A stretch of DNA of 64,000 nucleotides. Source: Sphingomonadales bacterium (GTDB taxonomy: Bacteria; Pseudomonadota; Alphaproteobacteria; Sphingomonadales; Sphingomonadaceae). The stretch is taken from the NCBI GenBank assembly GCA_027483465.1, contig JAIXUQ010000034.1, forward strand, positions 1-64,000, read 5' to 3'. Below, piece by piece: positions 1 to 8,432 of this stretch; within the stretch, counting starts at the first letter, position 1, and the number at the start of each line of letters is the position of its first letter. The notes under the pieces were generated by a model that saw only the letters and a list, made by a program, of their open reading frames with translations, searched no databases and was not told the DNA's origin. A program made the position numbers and the translations under genes.

Positions 1-2477
1 GCATCGATTTCGGGCCATTCCAGCAGGTGCACGCTGCCCGCCTCCGGGAAGCGGGTGGCCCAGACTTCTTCGGCGGTGAACACCAGCACCGGGGCGAGCC
101 AGCGGGTGAGGGCGTGGAAGACGATATCCAGCACGGTGCGCCAGGCGCGGCGGGTGGGCGCGGTGGCGGCGTCGCAATAGAGGCTGTCCTTGCGCACATC
201 CATGGCGAAGGCCGAAAGATCATCGGCGACAAACTCGCTGATCAGGCTGGTGTAGCGATTGAAATCATAGGCTTCCACCGCCTTCCTCAGTTCGCCTGAC
301 AGCACGGCCAACCGGTGCAGCACCCAACGTTCCAGCGCCGGCATCTGATCCACCGGCACGCGCTCCGCGTCGGTGAAGCCGTCCAGCGCGCCGAGCAAAT
401 AGCGGAAAGTGTTGCGCAGCTTGCGATATTGATCGGCCACGCCTTTCAGGATTTCATCGCCGATGCGGTGATCCTCGGTGAAATCGACGGAGAGCGCCCA
501 CAACCGGAGGATGTCGGCGCCATAGGTTTTCATGATGTCGAGCGGATTGATGACATTGCCTTCCGACTTCGACATCTTGCGGCCACTGGCATCCATGGTG
601 AAACCGTGGGTGAGGATCGCCTTGTAGGGCGCGCGGCCGCGGGTGGCGCAGCTTTGCAGCAGGCTGGACTGGAACCAGCCGCGATGCTGGTCGCTGCCTT
701 CCAGATACAGGTCCGCCGGCCATTGATATTCGGGCCAATGGCCGCTTTCCAGCACATAGGCGTGGGTGCAACCACTGTCGAACCACACGTCCAGGATGTC
801 GGTGATCATCTCATACTGGTCAACGCGGTCGCCGAGCAGTTCGGCAGCAAATTCCGGCGTCCAGGCGTCCACGCCTTCGGCCTTGAACCGCTCGATGATC
901 TTCTGGTTGATCGCCTTGTCGACCAGATAGTCGCCGGTCTTCTTGTCGACAAACAGGGTGATCGGCACACCCCAGGCGCGCTGGCGGGAGAGCACCCAAT
1001 CCGGGCGGCCTTCCACCATGGAGCCGATGCGGTTGCGGCCCTTGTCGGGCGTGAACTGGGTGGCGGCGATCGACGCGAGGGCGCGGGCGCGGAGCGTGTC
1101 GGCGGGATCGGCGGACAGCGCCCGGTCCATTGGCACGAACCATTGCGGCGTGCAGCGGAAGATCACCTTCTTCTTGGAGCGCCACGAATGGGGATAGCTG
1201 TGCTGGAACGGCCCGGCGCTCAGCAATGCACCGGCTTCGCGCAGATCAGTGCAGATCGGGCCATCGGGCGCGTTCAGATTGGGGTTGATGACGTTCTTGG
1301 CCTCGCCGCCGAGCCACAGCCAGTCGGCGCGGTAACGGCCATCACCCTCCACGGCAAAGACGGGATTGATGCCATGCGCCTTGCACAGCGCGAAATCATC
1401 CTCGCCATGATCCGGCGCCATGTGGACAAGGCCGGTGCCGGCATCGGTGGTGACGAAATCACCGGGCAGGAAGGGGCGGGGCGTCGCGAAGAAGCCACCG
1501 AGATGGTGCATCGGGTGGCGGGCCTTGGCATCCTGAAAAGCATTTGCGCCAACGACAAACTCTTCGACAAGCGTTAGCCCTGAGCGATCCGAGAAGTTGC
1601 GTGCCAGTATGCGTGACAATACAAACAGCCTGCCGTCGCTTGCACGAAACCGGGCGTAGCTAGGATCAACAACATCTTCGTCGTCTGAGCTTTGCGCGAC
1701 ATAATGCAAGTAAGGATTGTATGCGATGCCCTGGTTCACCGGGATGGTCCACGGCGTCGTCGTCCAGATGACGGCGTAAGCGCCCACCAGTTCCGGCGCG
1801 TTCGGCGCCTCCACAATCTCGAACGCCACGTCGATCTGGGTCGAGGTGATGTCGTGATATTCCACCTCGGCATCGGCCAGCGCGGTCTTTTCCACCGGGC
1901 TCCACATCACCGGCTTGGCGCCGCGATAAAGCTGGCCGCTTTCGGCGAATTTCAAAAGTTCTGCCACGATGGTCGCTTCCGAGGCGAAGTCCATGGTGAG
2001 ATAGGGTTTTTTCCAATCCCCATTGATGCCCAGCCGCTGCAATTGCTGGCTCTGCACATTCACCCAATGCTGGGCATAGGCGCGGCATTCGGCGCGGAAT
2101 TCCCTGGCCGGCACCTCGTCCTTGTTCTGTTTCTTGGCGCGATAGGCCTCCTCGACCTTCCATTCGATCGGCAGGCCGTGGCAGTCCCAACCGGGCACAT
2201 AGGGCACATCCTTGCCCAGCAGCGATTGGGTGCGCACCACCGCATCCTTGAGGATATGGTTCAGCGCGTGGCCGATGTGCATGTCCCCGTTCGCGTAAGG
2301 CGGGCCATCGTGATAGATGAATTTTTCCCGGCCGTTGCGGGCAGCGCGCAGTTGCGCATACAGGTCCGCCGCCTGCCATTTGGCCAGGATCTGCGGTTCC
2401 TTTTCCGGCAGGCCGGCCTTCATCGGAAAGTCGGTCTTGGGCAGGAACACCGTGGGGCGATAATCGGGCGCGCTCAT
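1..2477 (-). CDS. ileS: Isoleucyl-tRNA synthetase, C-terminal end cut by the window edge
   Basis: Cytoplasmic class I aminoacyl-tRNA synthetase that charges tRNA-Ile and edits mischarged valine. The reading frame opens at ATG 2475-2477 (MSAPDYRPTV) and stays open to the left edge, giving about 825 of the usual 900-960 residues; the C-terminal anticodon-binding end lies outside. The HIGH signature is intact at residues 67-70 (preceded by DGPPYANGDI) and the KMSKS loop (KMSKSEGN) lies near residue 636. Between them sits the CP1 editing domain, with IWTTTPWT and the DAGTGLVHMAPDHG block. It is the last visible gene of a long co-directional run, 179 bases after ribF, and that gap holds an inverted GC-rich repeat. 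Codon use changes abruptly at about 1540-1722 (see findings). Identity is certain. Confidence 0.98.
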   Translation of the reverse strand, partial: MSAPDYRPTVFLPKTDFPMKAGLPEKEPQILAKWQAADLYAQLRAARNGREKFIYHDGPPYANGDMHIGHALNHILKDAVVRTQSLLGKDVPYVPGWDCHGLPIEWKVEEAYRAKKQNKDEVPAREFRAECRAYAQHWVNVQSQQLQRLGINGDWKKPYLTMDFASEATIVAELLKFAESGQLYRGAKPVMWSPVEKTALADAEVEYHDITSTQIDVAFEIVEAPNAPELVGAYAVIWTTTPWTIPVNQGIAYNPYLHYVAQSSDDEDVVDPSYARFRASDGRLFVLSRILARNFSDRSGLTLVEEFVVGANAFQDAKARHPMHHLGGFFATPRPFLPGDFVTTDAGTGLVHMAPDHGEDDFALCKAHGINPVFAVEGDGRYRADWLWLGGEAKNVINPNLNAPDGPICTDLREAGALLSAGPFQHSYPHSWRSKKKVIFRCTPQWFVPMDRALSADPADTLRARALASIAATQFTPDKGRNRIGSMVEGRPDWVLSRQRAWGVPITLFVDKKTGDYLVDKAINQKIIERFKAEGVDAWTPEFAAELLGDRVDQYEMITDILDVWFDSGCTHAYVLESGHWPEYQWPADLYLEGSDQHRGWFQSSLLQSCATRGRAPYKAILTHGFTMDASGRKMSKSEGNVINPLDIMKTYGADILRLWALSVDFTEDHRIGDEILKGVADQYRKLRNTFRYLLGALDGFTDAERVPVDQMPALERWVLHRLAVLSGELRKAVEAYDFNRYTSLISEFVADDLSAFAMDVRKDSLYCDAATAPTRRAWRTVLDIVFHALTRWLAPVLVFTAEEVWATRFPEAGSVHLLEWPEID

Positions 2478-2524
2478 GATCGGGTGGCTTTAGGGGAAGC
2501 GGGCGGCGCTGTCACGCGTGAGTT

Positions 2525-2638
2525 CCTCCCCCTGTGGGGGAGGTGCCGAGCATGGCGAGGCGGAGGGGGCGGCGCACGTGACGGCAAGTGAGCCGCCCCC
2601 TCCGCCCTTCGGGCACCTCCCCCAGAGGGGGAGGATCA
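2525..2638. repeat. Paired inverted GC-rich intergenic repeat (copy 1)
   Basis: The ileS-ribF gap holds two inverted copies of one element. The left arm (2525-2572) contains CTCCCCCTGTGGGGGAGGTG followed by GGCGGAGGGGGCGG. The right arm (2593-2638) is its near reverse complement, CCGCCCCCTCCGCC then CACCTCCCCCAGAGGGGGAG. Each arm is also internally palindromic (CCCCC..GGGGG). The same element occurs again, as a pair in the opposite arrangement, at 55185-55344. This is an REP-like dispersed repeat family; transcribed, it would fold into a strong stem between ribF and ileS and could attenuate or protect the transcript. Confidence 0.85.
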
Positions 2639-2656
2639 ATTCCCGCTGGGGCGGAT

Positions 2657-3586
2657 TTACTGCCCGCGCAGCACCCGCCTGGCATTGTCCGCATCGGCCG
2701 CGATCTGCGCCTTGAGCGCGTCCAGCCCCGGCAGCTTCATTTCGGGCCGCAAATAGGCCACCAGTTCGACGGCGATGCTCTGGCCGTACAGATCGCCGCT
2801 CCAATCCATCAGCCAGGTTTCGAGCAGTTCGATGGGCGGTTCGATCATCGGGCGGATGCCGAGATTGGCGACCCCGTCGACGCGCGTGCCATCGGGCAGC
2901 CGCACGCGCACGGCATAGACGCCATAGGCCGGCCGCACATAATCGCCGAGGGTGAGGTTGGCGGTGGGAAAGCCCAGGGTGCGGCCCAGCTTGGCGCCAT
3001 GTTCCACCGTGCCGGCGATGGTGAAGGGCCGGGTGAGCATCTGGCCGGCGACGCCCGGCTGCCCGGCGCGCAGCGCGGCGCGGATGCGGGTGGAGCTGAT
3101 GGTGCCGCCGCCATCGTTGACCGGATCGACCACGCGCGCGGCAAAGCCGGACGCGATGCCCAGCCGCGCCAATTCGGCCACATCGCCGGACCGGCTCTTG
3201 CCAAAGGTGAAATCGCCGCCGGTGACGACGCCGGCCACGCCCAACCGCATATCGAGCCAGTGATCGACGAATTCGGCCGCCGACAATGAAGCCAGTTCGG
3301 GCGAGAAGGGGATCATCACCAGCCCGTCCATGCCGAAATCGGCCAGCCATGCGGCGCGCTGTTCGATGCTTGACAGGCTGAACGCCGGCACATCGGGCTG
3401 GAACAGCCGCGCCGGGTGGGGATCAAAGCTGGCGACCAGCGCCGGCCGGCCGAGCTTGCGCGCCCAGTCACGCGCGGCGCCCACCACGGCCTGGTGGCCG
3501 GCGTGAAAGCCATCGAAATTGCCCAGCGCCACGATGCCGCCACGCAAATCGCCGGGCAAGGCGTCTCCCCTGGTGATCAGCTTCAT
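2657..3586 (-). CDS. ribF: Bifunctional riboflavin kinase / FAD synthetase
   Basis: Makes FMN and then FAD from riboflavin and ATP in the cytoplasm. At 309 residues it has the normal bacterial RibF length. The N-terminal nucleotidyltransferase has GNFDGFHAGH at residues 22-31 and ISSTRIR at 163-169. The C-terminal riboflavin kinase has GFPTAN at 205-210 and a later NLGIRP motif. It starts at ATG 3584-3586 and lies 11 bases after the M19 dipeptidase stop, in the same transcription direction as ileS. A ribF-ileS neighbourhood (often with lspA) is common in proteobacteria; here no lspA is visible within the window. No FMN riboswitch was seen upstream. Confidence 0.96.
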   Translation of the reverse strand: MKLITRGDALPGDLRGGIVALGNFDGFHAGHQAVVGAARDWARKLGRPALVASFDPHPARLFQPDVPAFSLSSIEQRAAWLADFGMDGLVMIPFSPELASLSAAEFVDHWLDMRLGVAGVVTGGDFTFGKSRSGDVAELARLGIASGFAARVVDPVNDGGGTISSTRIRAALRAGQPGVAGQMLTRPFTIAGTVEHGAKLGRTLGFPTANLTLGDYVRPAYGVYAVRVRLPDGTRVDGVANLGIRPMIEPPIELLETWLMDWSGDLYGQSIAVELVAYLRPEMKLPGLDALKAQIAADADNARRVLRGQ

Positions 3587-3597
3587 GGCGCTGGGGC

Positions 3598-4764
3598 TTA
3601 ACGGGGTGCGAGGCCGGCGGCAAGCAGGCGCGCCGCATTGCCGCCCATCACCTTGGCGATATCGTCATCCGAAAGCCCGGCATCGATCAGCGCCTGCGTG
3701 ACCGCAGCGAGATGGGCGGTATCAAATCCCACCGTGGTGGCCCCATCATAATCGCTGCCCAACCCGACATGATCGATGCCGGCCACCTTGATCACATGCA
3801 AGATGGCCCGCGCCGTGGCCTGCGGCGTGGGTTCGCACACGGCGGCATCCCAATAGCCGATGCCGATCATGCCGCCATTGGCCTTCAATTGCCGCAACTG
3901 ATCATCGCTGAGGTTGCGCGGCGTGTCGCAGGTGGCCTTCACGCCGCCATGGCTCACCACCACCGCGCGGGTGGCCTGTTTCATCACATCGGCAAAGCTG
4001 GCGGCGCTGCTGTGGGCCAGATCGATGATCATGCCGCGCTGTTCGGCTTCGCGCACCACCTGCCGGCCGAGTGGGGTGAGGCCGTGCTTCTTCAGCCCGT
4101 GCATCGATCCGGCGACTTCATTGTCAAAGAAATGCGCCAGGCCGATCATGCGGAAACCGGCGGCGTGCAGCCGGGCGAGATTGGCCAGATCGCCTTCGAG
4201 GTTTTGCGCGCCTTCGGTGGAGAGCAAGGCGCCGGTGACCGGGCGGCCGGCGGCGCGATCGGCCAGCAGGGCGGCAAGATCGGCCGGGGTCTTGATGATG
4301 CGCAGCCGGCCCTGGGCGCGATCCTGCGCATCATGGAGTTTCTGGGCGTGCCACAGCGAGCGTTCGAGCAGGCTGAACCAGGTGCGGGTGGGCTGCAACT
4401 GGGCGATCACCAATGGGGTGATATTGTCGGTATCGCCGCCATTGGCCTCGTAATTCTGGCCGCGCGGGGTCTTGGTGACGCTGGAAAACACCTGGAGGGC
4501 GACATTGCCGGTTTCCAGCCGCGCCAGATCGACATGGCCCTGCGGCGCCTCGCCCAGCATGTCACGCTTCCACATCAGCGTATCGGCGTGCAGATCGATC
4601 ACCGCCAGCCGCTTGTGCAGGCCAGCGGCCCGTTCCGAAACCGGCCACACCGCACCGGTGAGGCGGTTCATGCTGCGCTCGGCCAGGCCGGGGCCAAAGC
4701 CGAACAGGCCGATGCCGGCCATGGCCAGCAGCAAGCCGGCGCCCAGCAGCAATTTGCGCATCAT
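3598..4764 (-). CDS. Membrane dipeptidase, peptidase family M19
   Basis: Zinc dipeptidase related to renal dipeptidase, predicted to cleave dipeptides, including D-amino-acid-containing ones, outside the cytoplasmic membrane. The 388-residue protein opens with an uncleaved anchor or signal segment (hydrophobic residues about 5-27). The metal site is seen as IDLHAD (H59, D61), then IDLAHSS, VVSHGG and GLGSDYDG, the usual order of M19 ligands. The first ATG overlaps the folA stop by four bases (ATGA), so it is translationally coupled to folA. Two adjacent ATG codons make the start uncertain by one residue. The substrate cannot be told from sequence; a role in peptide or cell-wall turnover is inference. 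Confidence 0.93.
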   Translation of the reverse strand: MMRKLLLGAGLLLAMAGIGLFGFGPGLAERSMNRLTGAVWPVSERAAGLHKRLAVIDLHADTLMWKRDMLGEAPQGHVDLARLETGNVALQVFSSVTKTPRGQNYEANGGDTDNITPLVIAQLQPTRTWFSLLERSLWHAQKLHDAQDRAQGRLRIIKTPADLAALLADRAAGRPVTGALLSTEGAQNLEGDLANLARLHAAGFRMIGLAHFFDNEVAGSMHGLKKHGLTPLGRQVVREAEQRGMIIDLAHSSAASFADVMKQATRAVVVSHGGVKATCDTPRNLSDDQLRQLKANGGMIGIGYWDAAVCEPTPQATARAILHVIKVAGIDHVGLGSDYDGATTVGFDTAHLAAVTQALIDAGLSDDDIAKVMGGNAARLLAAGLAPR

Positions 4765-5273
4765 GCCATCCTTTCCGGCCGCCGTTCCAGCGTGACAAAG
4801 GCAAAGCCCGGCCGGCCTTCGCTGGGCGGGGTGGGCACGCGCGCCACCTCGCGCCAGCGCGCCGGATCAAAGGCGGGTAGGATCGTGTCACCGGCCGGTT
4901 CGGCGTCAACCTCGGTGATTTCCACCCGGGTGGCGACCGGCAGCGCCAGCGCATAGATTTCGGCGCCGCCGATGATCATCACATCGCCGCGGGCGCGCGG
5001 GTCCATGCCGGCGGCCACGATGGCTTCGGCCAGATTGGGCACCACGGTGACGCCGTCGGCCACCCAGGCCGGATCGCGGCTGAGCACGATATTGTGGCGG
5101 CCGGGCAGCGGCTTGCCGATCGATTCAAACGTCTTGCGGCCCATCACCACCGGCTTGCCCACGGTGATCGCCTTGAAGCGTTTGAGATCGGCCGGCAGAT
5201 GCCAGGGCAGGGCGCCGGCATTGCCGATCACGCCGTTCCTGGCCCGGGCCACCACGATGGTGATATCGGCCAT
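4761..5273 (-). CDS. folA: Dihydrofolate reductase
   Basis: Reduces dihydrofolate to tetrahydrofolate with NADPH. The length (170 residues) and motifs are standard: an NGVIG loop near residues 13-17, LPWHLPADLKRFK with the catalytic acid D29, VVMGRKTFES, and IIGGAEIYALAL near the C terminus. It starts only three bases after the stop of the spermidine dehydrogenase-like gene and overlaps the downstream M19 gene by four bases. An essential folate enzyme is therefore placed in the tail of an amine-catabolism transcript. thyA, its usual partner, is 21 kb away at 26593-27489. Confidence 0.96.
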   Translation of the reverse strand: MADITIVVARARNGVIGNAGALPWHLPADLKRFKAITVGKPVVMGRKTFESIGKPLPGRHNIVLSRDPAWVADGVTVVPNLAEAIVAAGMDPRARGDVMIIGGAEIYALALPVATRVEITEVDAEPAGDTILPAFDPARWREVARVPTPPSEGRPGFAFVTLERRPERMA

Positions 5274-5276
5274 GGT

Positions 5277-7130
5277 TCAGACCAGTTCGGCGATGGCGCG
5301 GGCGGCCTGATCGATGGCGATATCGGTATAGGCGCCGTTGCCGCAATCGCTGTTGGCAATGGCGATGCGGCCGTGGCGGGCGCGGGCGATGATGTGCGGC
5401 ATGCGATCGGGCGCCACATCGGGTTGCCACAGATAGTTGTATTCGGGCGCATAGCCGTGCGGCCAGCGGTTGACGGTGATGGCGGTGATGTCACGCGCCA
5501 CATCCAGGCCGTGGGCACCAAACATGGCGGCCAGTTGCTGGCGGATTTCCAGCTCAAAGCGTTCAAACGGCGTCGCCAGCAGTTCGGCGCGGCCGGCGCG
5601 GTTCTGGTCATGCTCGGGCAGGCCGGGCTGGCAGGGGGTGCGGGCGAGGAACAGGATGGTGGGTTTGTCGGGGTCGCGCTCGGCGGTATAGTCCCCCATG
5701 TCGACGGGGCGGTTGAGCCAGATGTTGGTCCAATAGGCGGCGGGGCAGCGCACCTGTTGCACGCCGGCCTTCACCATCGGCCGCCAGTGGCGCAGCGCCA
5801 CGCTGGTGTAGACGAGCGGGCCTTTCACCAGCCCGTGCAGGGCGCTGGCCTGCGCGGCGGGCAGATCGGGCACCAGATAGGGGATGATGGCGTTCCAGCA
5901 GGCCAGCACACAGGCGCCGGCGCGGGCCTTGTGCAGCCTGCCGGCGGTGGACCAGGTGACCTCCACGCCGCCGCCGCGGTTTTCGGCGCGCACTACCGTG
6001 CTGTTCAGCCGGATGCGCACCTGGTTGGCGGGGGCATCCAGCCGGCCATAATCGAGCCGCGCCGTCACCACATCCTGCGCGGTGCGGCCGGGCAGGCTGC
6101 CGGGGATCAGGCCGCGCACCAGCAGGCGCACGATGGAGGCATTGCCATCGGGGAAGTGGAAGCTTTCCGAGCCGCCCTCGACATAGCCGGCGGGTGTGTA
6201 GCTCATGCGCGGGGCGGCGCGCGGGGTGAGGTTGAGGCCGGCAAAGCCGGGCAGGCCAAAGCCCCAGGCATCCAGCGCCGACACGCTGTCGGCCCCGGCG
6301 CACCATTCGCCCTGGGTGCGGCTTTGATACCAGGCCATGGCGGTGGCGCCGATGCGGTGATGATCCGTTAGCCAGGCCCGCCACGACAGGCGGGAGAGGA
6401 AATCCTTTTTCGCGGCATCGTCGCGGCCGGAGAGCAGATCCTTCGTGTCGGTCTGCACCCGGATGATGTCGGCCCGGGCCTGGGCATCAAGCGGTGTCTT
6501 GGCCAGAAAGGCGGCCCAGGCGGCGGCATCGGCATCGTCAGCGGGGACGCCGGCGATCAGCGCATCCTGCCCGAAGGTGGCGGCATCAAGGAAAACGCCG
6601 CGGCCCAGACCCTTGTAGACCTCGGGCCGGTTGTGCGCCTTGGCGAGCGCCGTGGGCTGGATGCCCAGTTCGGTGAGCAGGCCGGCGGCAACCCGGCTGT
6701 AGGGGCGCGGGCTGTCGATCATCAGCGTGCCGCCGTTGATCAGGTGCAACTTGCCATCCAGCCAATATTCGTTGCGGCGGGCGTGGCCGCCGACATCGTC
6801 GTGATTGTCGAGGATGAGGATGCGGGCGGCGGGGTTGCGGGCGCGGGCAAACCAGGCCGCGGCCAGCCCCGATATGCCGCCGCCCACGATGATCAGGTCA
6901 TAGGCCTCGCCGCTGTCGGCCGCGCGGGCCAGCGCAGCGCCATCGCGCAGGGCGTGGGCCGCCTCGAACGTGCCGGGCCCGCTGCCGCGCAGGCCATGGA
7001 GCAGCGGCGGATAATAGCCGGGAGGCAGGCCCTGCGCCCGTGCGCCGCCCACCAGGCCCAACGCGGCCAGCGCGGCGCCGCCGCCCAGGAGGTCGCGCCG
7101 GTCGATGGCGCTGTTCATGCCCAGATCCAT
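5277..7130 (-). CDS. Spermidine dehydrogenase-like FAD amine oxidoreductase, Tat-exported
   Basis: FAD-dependent oxidoreductase of 617 residues. The length and the conserved block after the signal (GYYPPLLHGLRGSGPGTFE, residues 39-55) resemble Pseudomonas SpdH, which cleaves spermidine to 1,3-diaminopropane and 4-aminobutyraldehyde. A twin-arginine-type leader is present (IDRRDLLGGG, RR at 11-12), followed by a dinucleotide-binding GGGISG at 83-88. A purine-rich AAGGGGGG about 10 bases before ATG 7128-7130 supports this start over the in-frame ATG four codons later. It lies 16 bases after puuB and 3 before folA. The polyamine operon context supports spermidine as substrate, but another amine is possible. 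Confidence 0.82.
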   Translation of the reverse strand: MDLGMNSAIDRRDLLGGGAALAALGLVGGARAQGLPPGYYPPLLHGLRGSGPGTFEAAHALRDGAALARAADSGEAYDLIIVGGGISGLAAAWFARARNPAARILILDNHDDVGGHARRNEYWLDGKLHLINGGTLMIDSPRPYSRVAAGLLTELGIQPTALAKAHNRPEVYKGLGRGVFLDAATFGQDALIAGVPADDADAAAWAAFLAKTPLDAQARADIIRVQTDTKDLLSGRDDAAKKDFLSRLSWRAWLTDHHRIGATAMAWYQSRTQGEWCAGADSVSALDAWGFGLPGFAGLNLTPRAAPRMSYTPAGYVEGGSESFHFPDGNASIVRLLVRGLIPGSLPGRTAQDVVTARLDYGRLDAPANQVRIRLNSTVVRAENRGGGVEVTWSTAGRLHKARAGACVLACWNAIIPYLVPDLPAAQASALHGLVKGPLVYTSVALRHWRPMVKAGVQQVRCPAAYWTNIWLNRPVDMGDYTAERDPDKPTILFLARTPCQPGLPEHDQNRAGRAELLATPFERFELEIRQQLAAMFGAHGLDVARDITAITVNRWPHGYAPEYNYLWQPDVAPDRMPHIIARARHGRIAIANSDCGNGAYTDIAIDQAARAIAELV

Positions 7131-7146
7131 GGTCAACGGCCCCCCT

Positions 7147-8430
7147 TCATCCCACCCGATCACGCATTGCATACCACAGCATTCCAGCAACATGCAGCGG
7201 CGCGCGCAAGAGTTGCCCGCCCGGAAAGGCCGGCGGCGCCACCGATGCGAACAGATCAAAGCCCGCGCTGGGCCCCAGCATCGCTTCGGCCACCAGCGTG
7301 CCGCCCAGCGTGGAGAGCACGGCGCCCTGGCCCGAATAGCCGTGCGCCCACCAGATCGGGCCATCGCGGCCCAGATCGGGCAGGCGGGTGCGGGTGATGG
7401 AGACCAGCCCGCCCCAGGCATGGGTGATGGCCATGCCGGCCAGCATCGGGAAGGCCCGCTCAAGATAGGGGCGGACAAAGCCCGCCATGTCGGCCGGCGG
7501 ATGGGGGGAATAGCGCTCGCCGCCGCCGAACAGCAGCCGGCCATCGCCGGTGCGGCGGAAATAATTCACCACGAAGCGGTTGTCGCTCACCGCCTGGTTG
7601 CCGGGGATCAGGCTGGCGCCGCCATCGGGCAGGGGCTCTGTCGCAACGACATAATTGGCCACCGGCATGATGCGGGCATGGGCGCTGGGCAACAGCGGCC
7701 CGATCAGGGCATCGCCGGCGAGCAGGGCGTTGGCGGCGCGCAGGCGCCCGGCCGGGGTGGTGATCAGCACGCCATCGCTGCGGCGCGACAGGCTGAGCGC
7801 CGGGCTGCCCTCGTGCAACCGGGCGCCGGCGCTGGCGGCGGCCCGCGCGAGGCCCAATGTGTAGTTGAGCGTGTGGAAATGCCCGCCGTCGGGATCGAGC
7901 AGCCCGCCATGGCCGGGGCTGGCCACAGCGGCGCGCATGGCGGCGGCATCCAGCACGGCCAGGCCGTCATGGCCCAAGCGGGCGGCGGCTTCGGCCTCGG
8001 CAGCGAAATCGGCGAGGTCGGCCGGGCGCTGGGCGGTGGTGAGATGGCCGGTGAGGGCCAGATCGCAATCGATGCCGTGGCGGGCCACCAGCCCGGCCAC
8101 CAGCGGCACCGCCGAACGGGCCAGCCGATACAGCGCGCCGCCGCGCTCCCGGCCCAGCCGCGCCTCGATCACGTGGGCGCCCCAGCGCAGGCCGGGGATG
8201 ATCTGGCCGCCGTTGCGCCCGGATGCGCCCCAACCGATGCGCCCGGCTTCCAGCAGCGCCACGGCCACGCCGCGTTCGGCCAGGTGCAGCGCGGCGGCAA
8301 GGCCGGTGGCGCCGCCGCCGATGATGGCGACATCGCAGGCCGCATCGCCGGCCAGCGCCGGCCACGCCGGGGCCGCGTTGGCGGTGGCGGCATACCAGCT
8401 GGCGGCCATGGCCAGGCCGTCATTGCCCAT
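7147..8430 (-). CDS. puuB: Gamma-glutamylputrescine oxidoreductase
   Basis: DAO-family FAD enzyme of 427 residues, predicted to oxidise gamma-glutamylputrescine to gamma-glutamyl-gamma-aminobutyraldehyde. The N terminus carries the FAD-binding CDVAIIGGGATG (GGGATG 38-43), preceded by the PuuB-type SWYAATA segment. The C-terminal part has HAWGGLVSITRTRLPDLG and the HGYSGQG FAD-site motif typical of PuuB/OrdL proteins. The start at ATG 8428-8430 has an AAGGTG ribosome site and lies two bases after the puuA stop. The next gene in the pathway, an aldehyde dehydrogenase (puuC), is not in the window. Confidence 0.92.
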   Translation of the reverse strand: MGNDGLAMAASWYAATANAAPAWPALAGDAACDVAIIGGGATGLAAALHLAERGVAVALLEAGRIGWGASGRNGGQIIPGLRWGAHVIEARLGRERGGALYRLARSAVPLVAGLVARHGIDCDLALTGHLTTAQRPADLADFAAEAEAAARLGHDGLAVLDAAAMRAAVASPGHGGLLDPDGGHFHTLNYTLGLARAAASAGARLHEGSPALSLSRRSDGVLITTPAGRLRAANALLAGDALIGPLLPSAHARIMPVANYVVATEPLPDGGASLIPGNQAVSDNRFVVNYFRRTGDGRLLFGGGERYSPHPPADMAGFVRPYLERAFPMLAGMAITHAWGGLVSITRTRLPDLGRDGPIWWAHGYSGQGAVLSTLGGTLVAEAMLGPSAGFDLFASVAPPAFPGGQLLRAPLHVAGMLWYAMRDRVG

Positions 8431-8432
8431 GC

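Noticed and set aside
27-1577. Long plus-strand frames opposite ileS
   Set aside because: Antisense frames produced by GC-rich codon use; the minus strand encodes the complete synthetase motifs.
2490-2656. Possible small gene in the ileS-ribF gap
   Set aside because: The open frames are made entirely of the inverted repeat and have no independent support.
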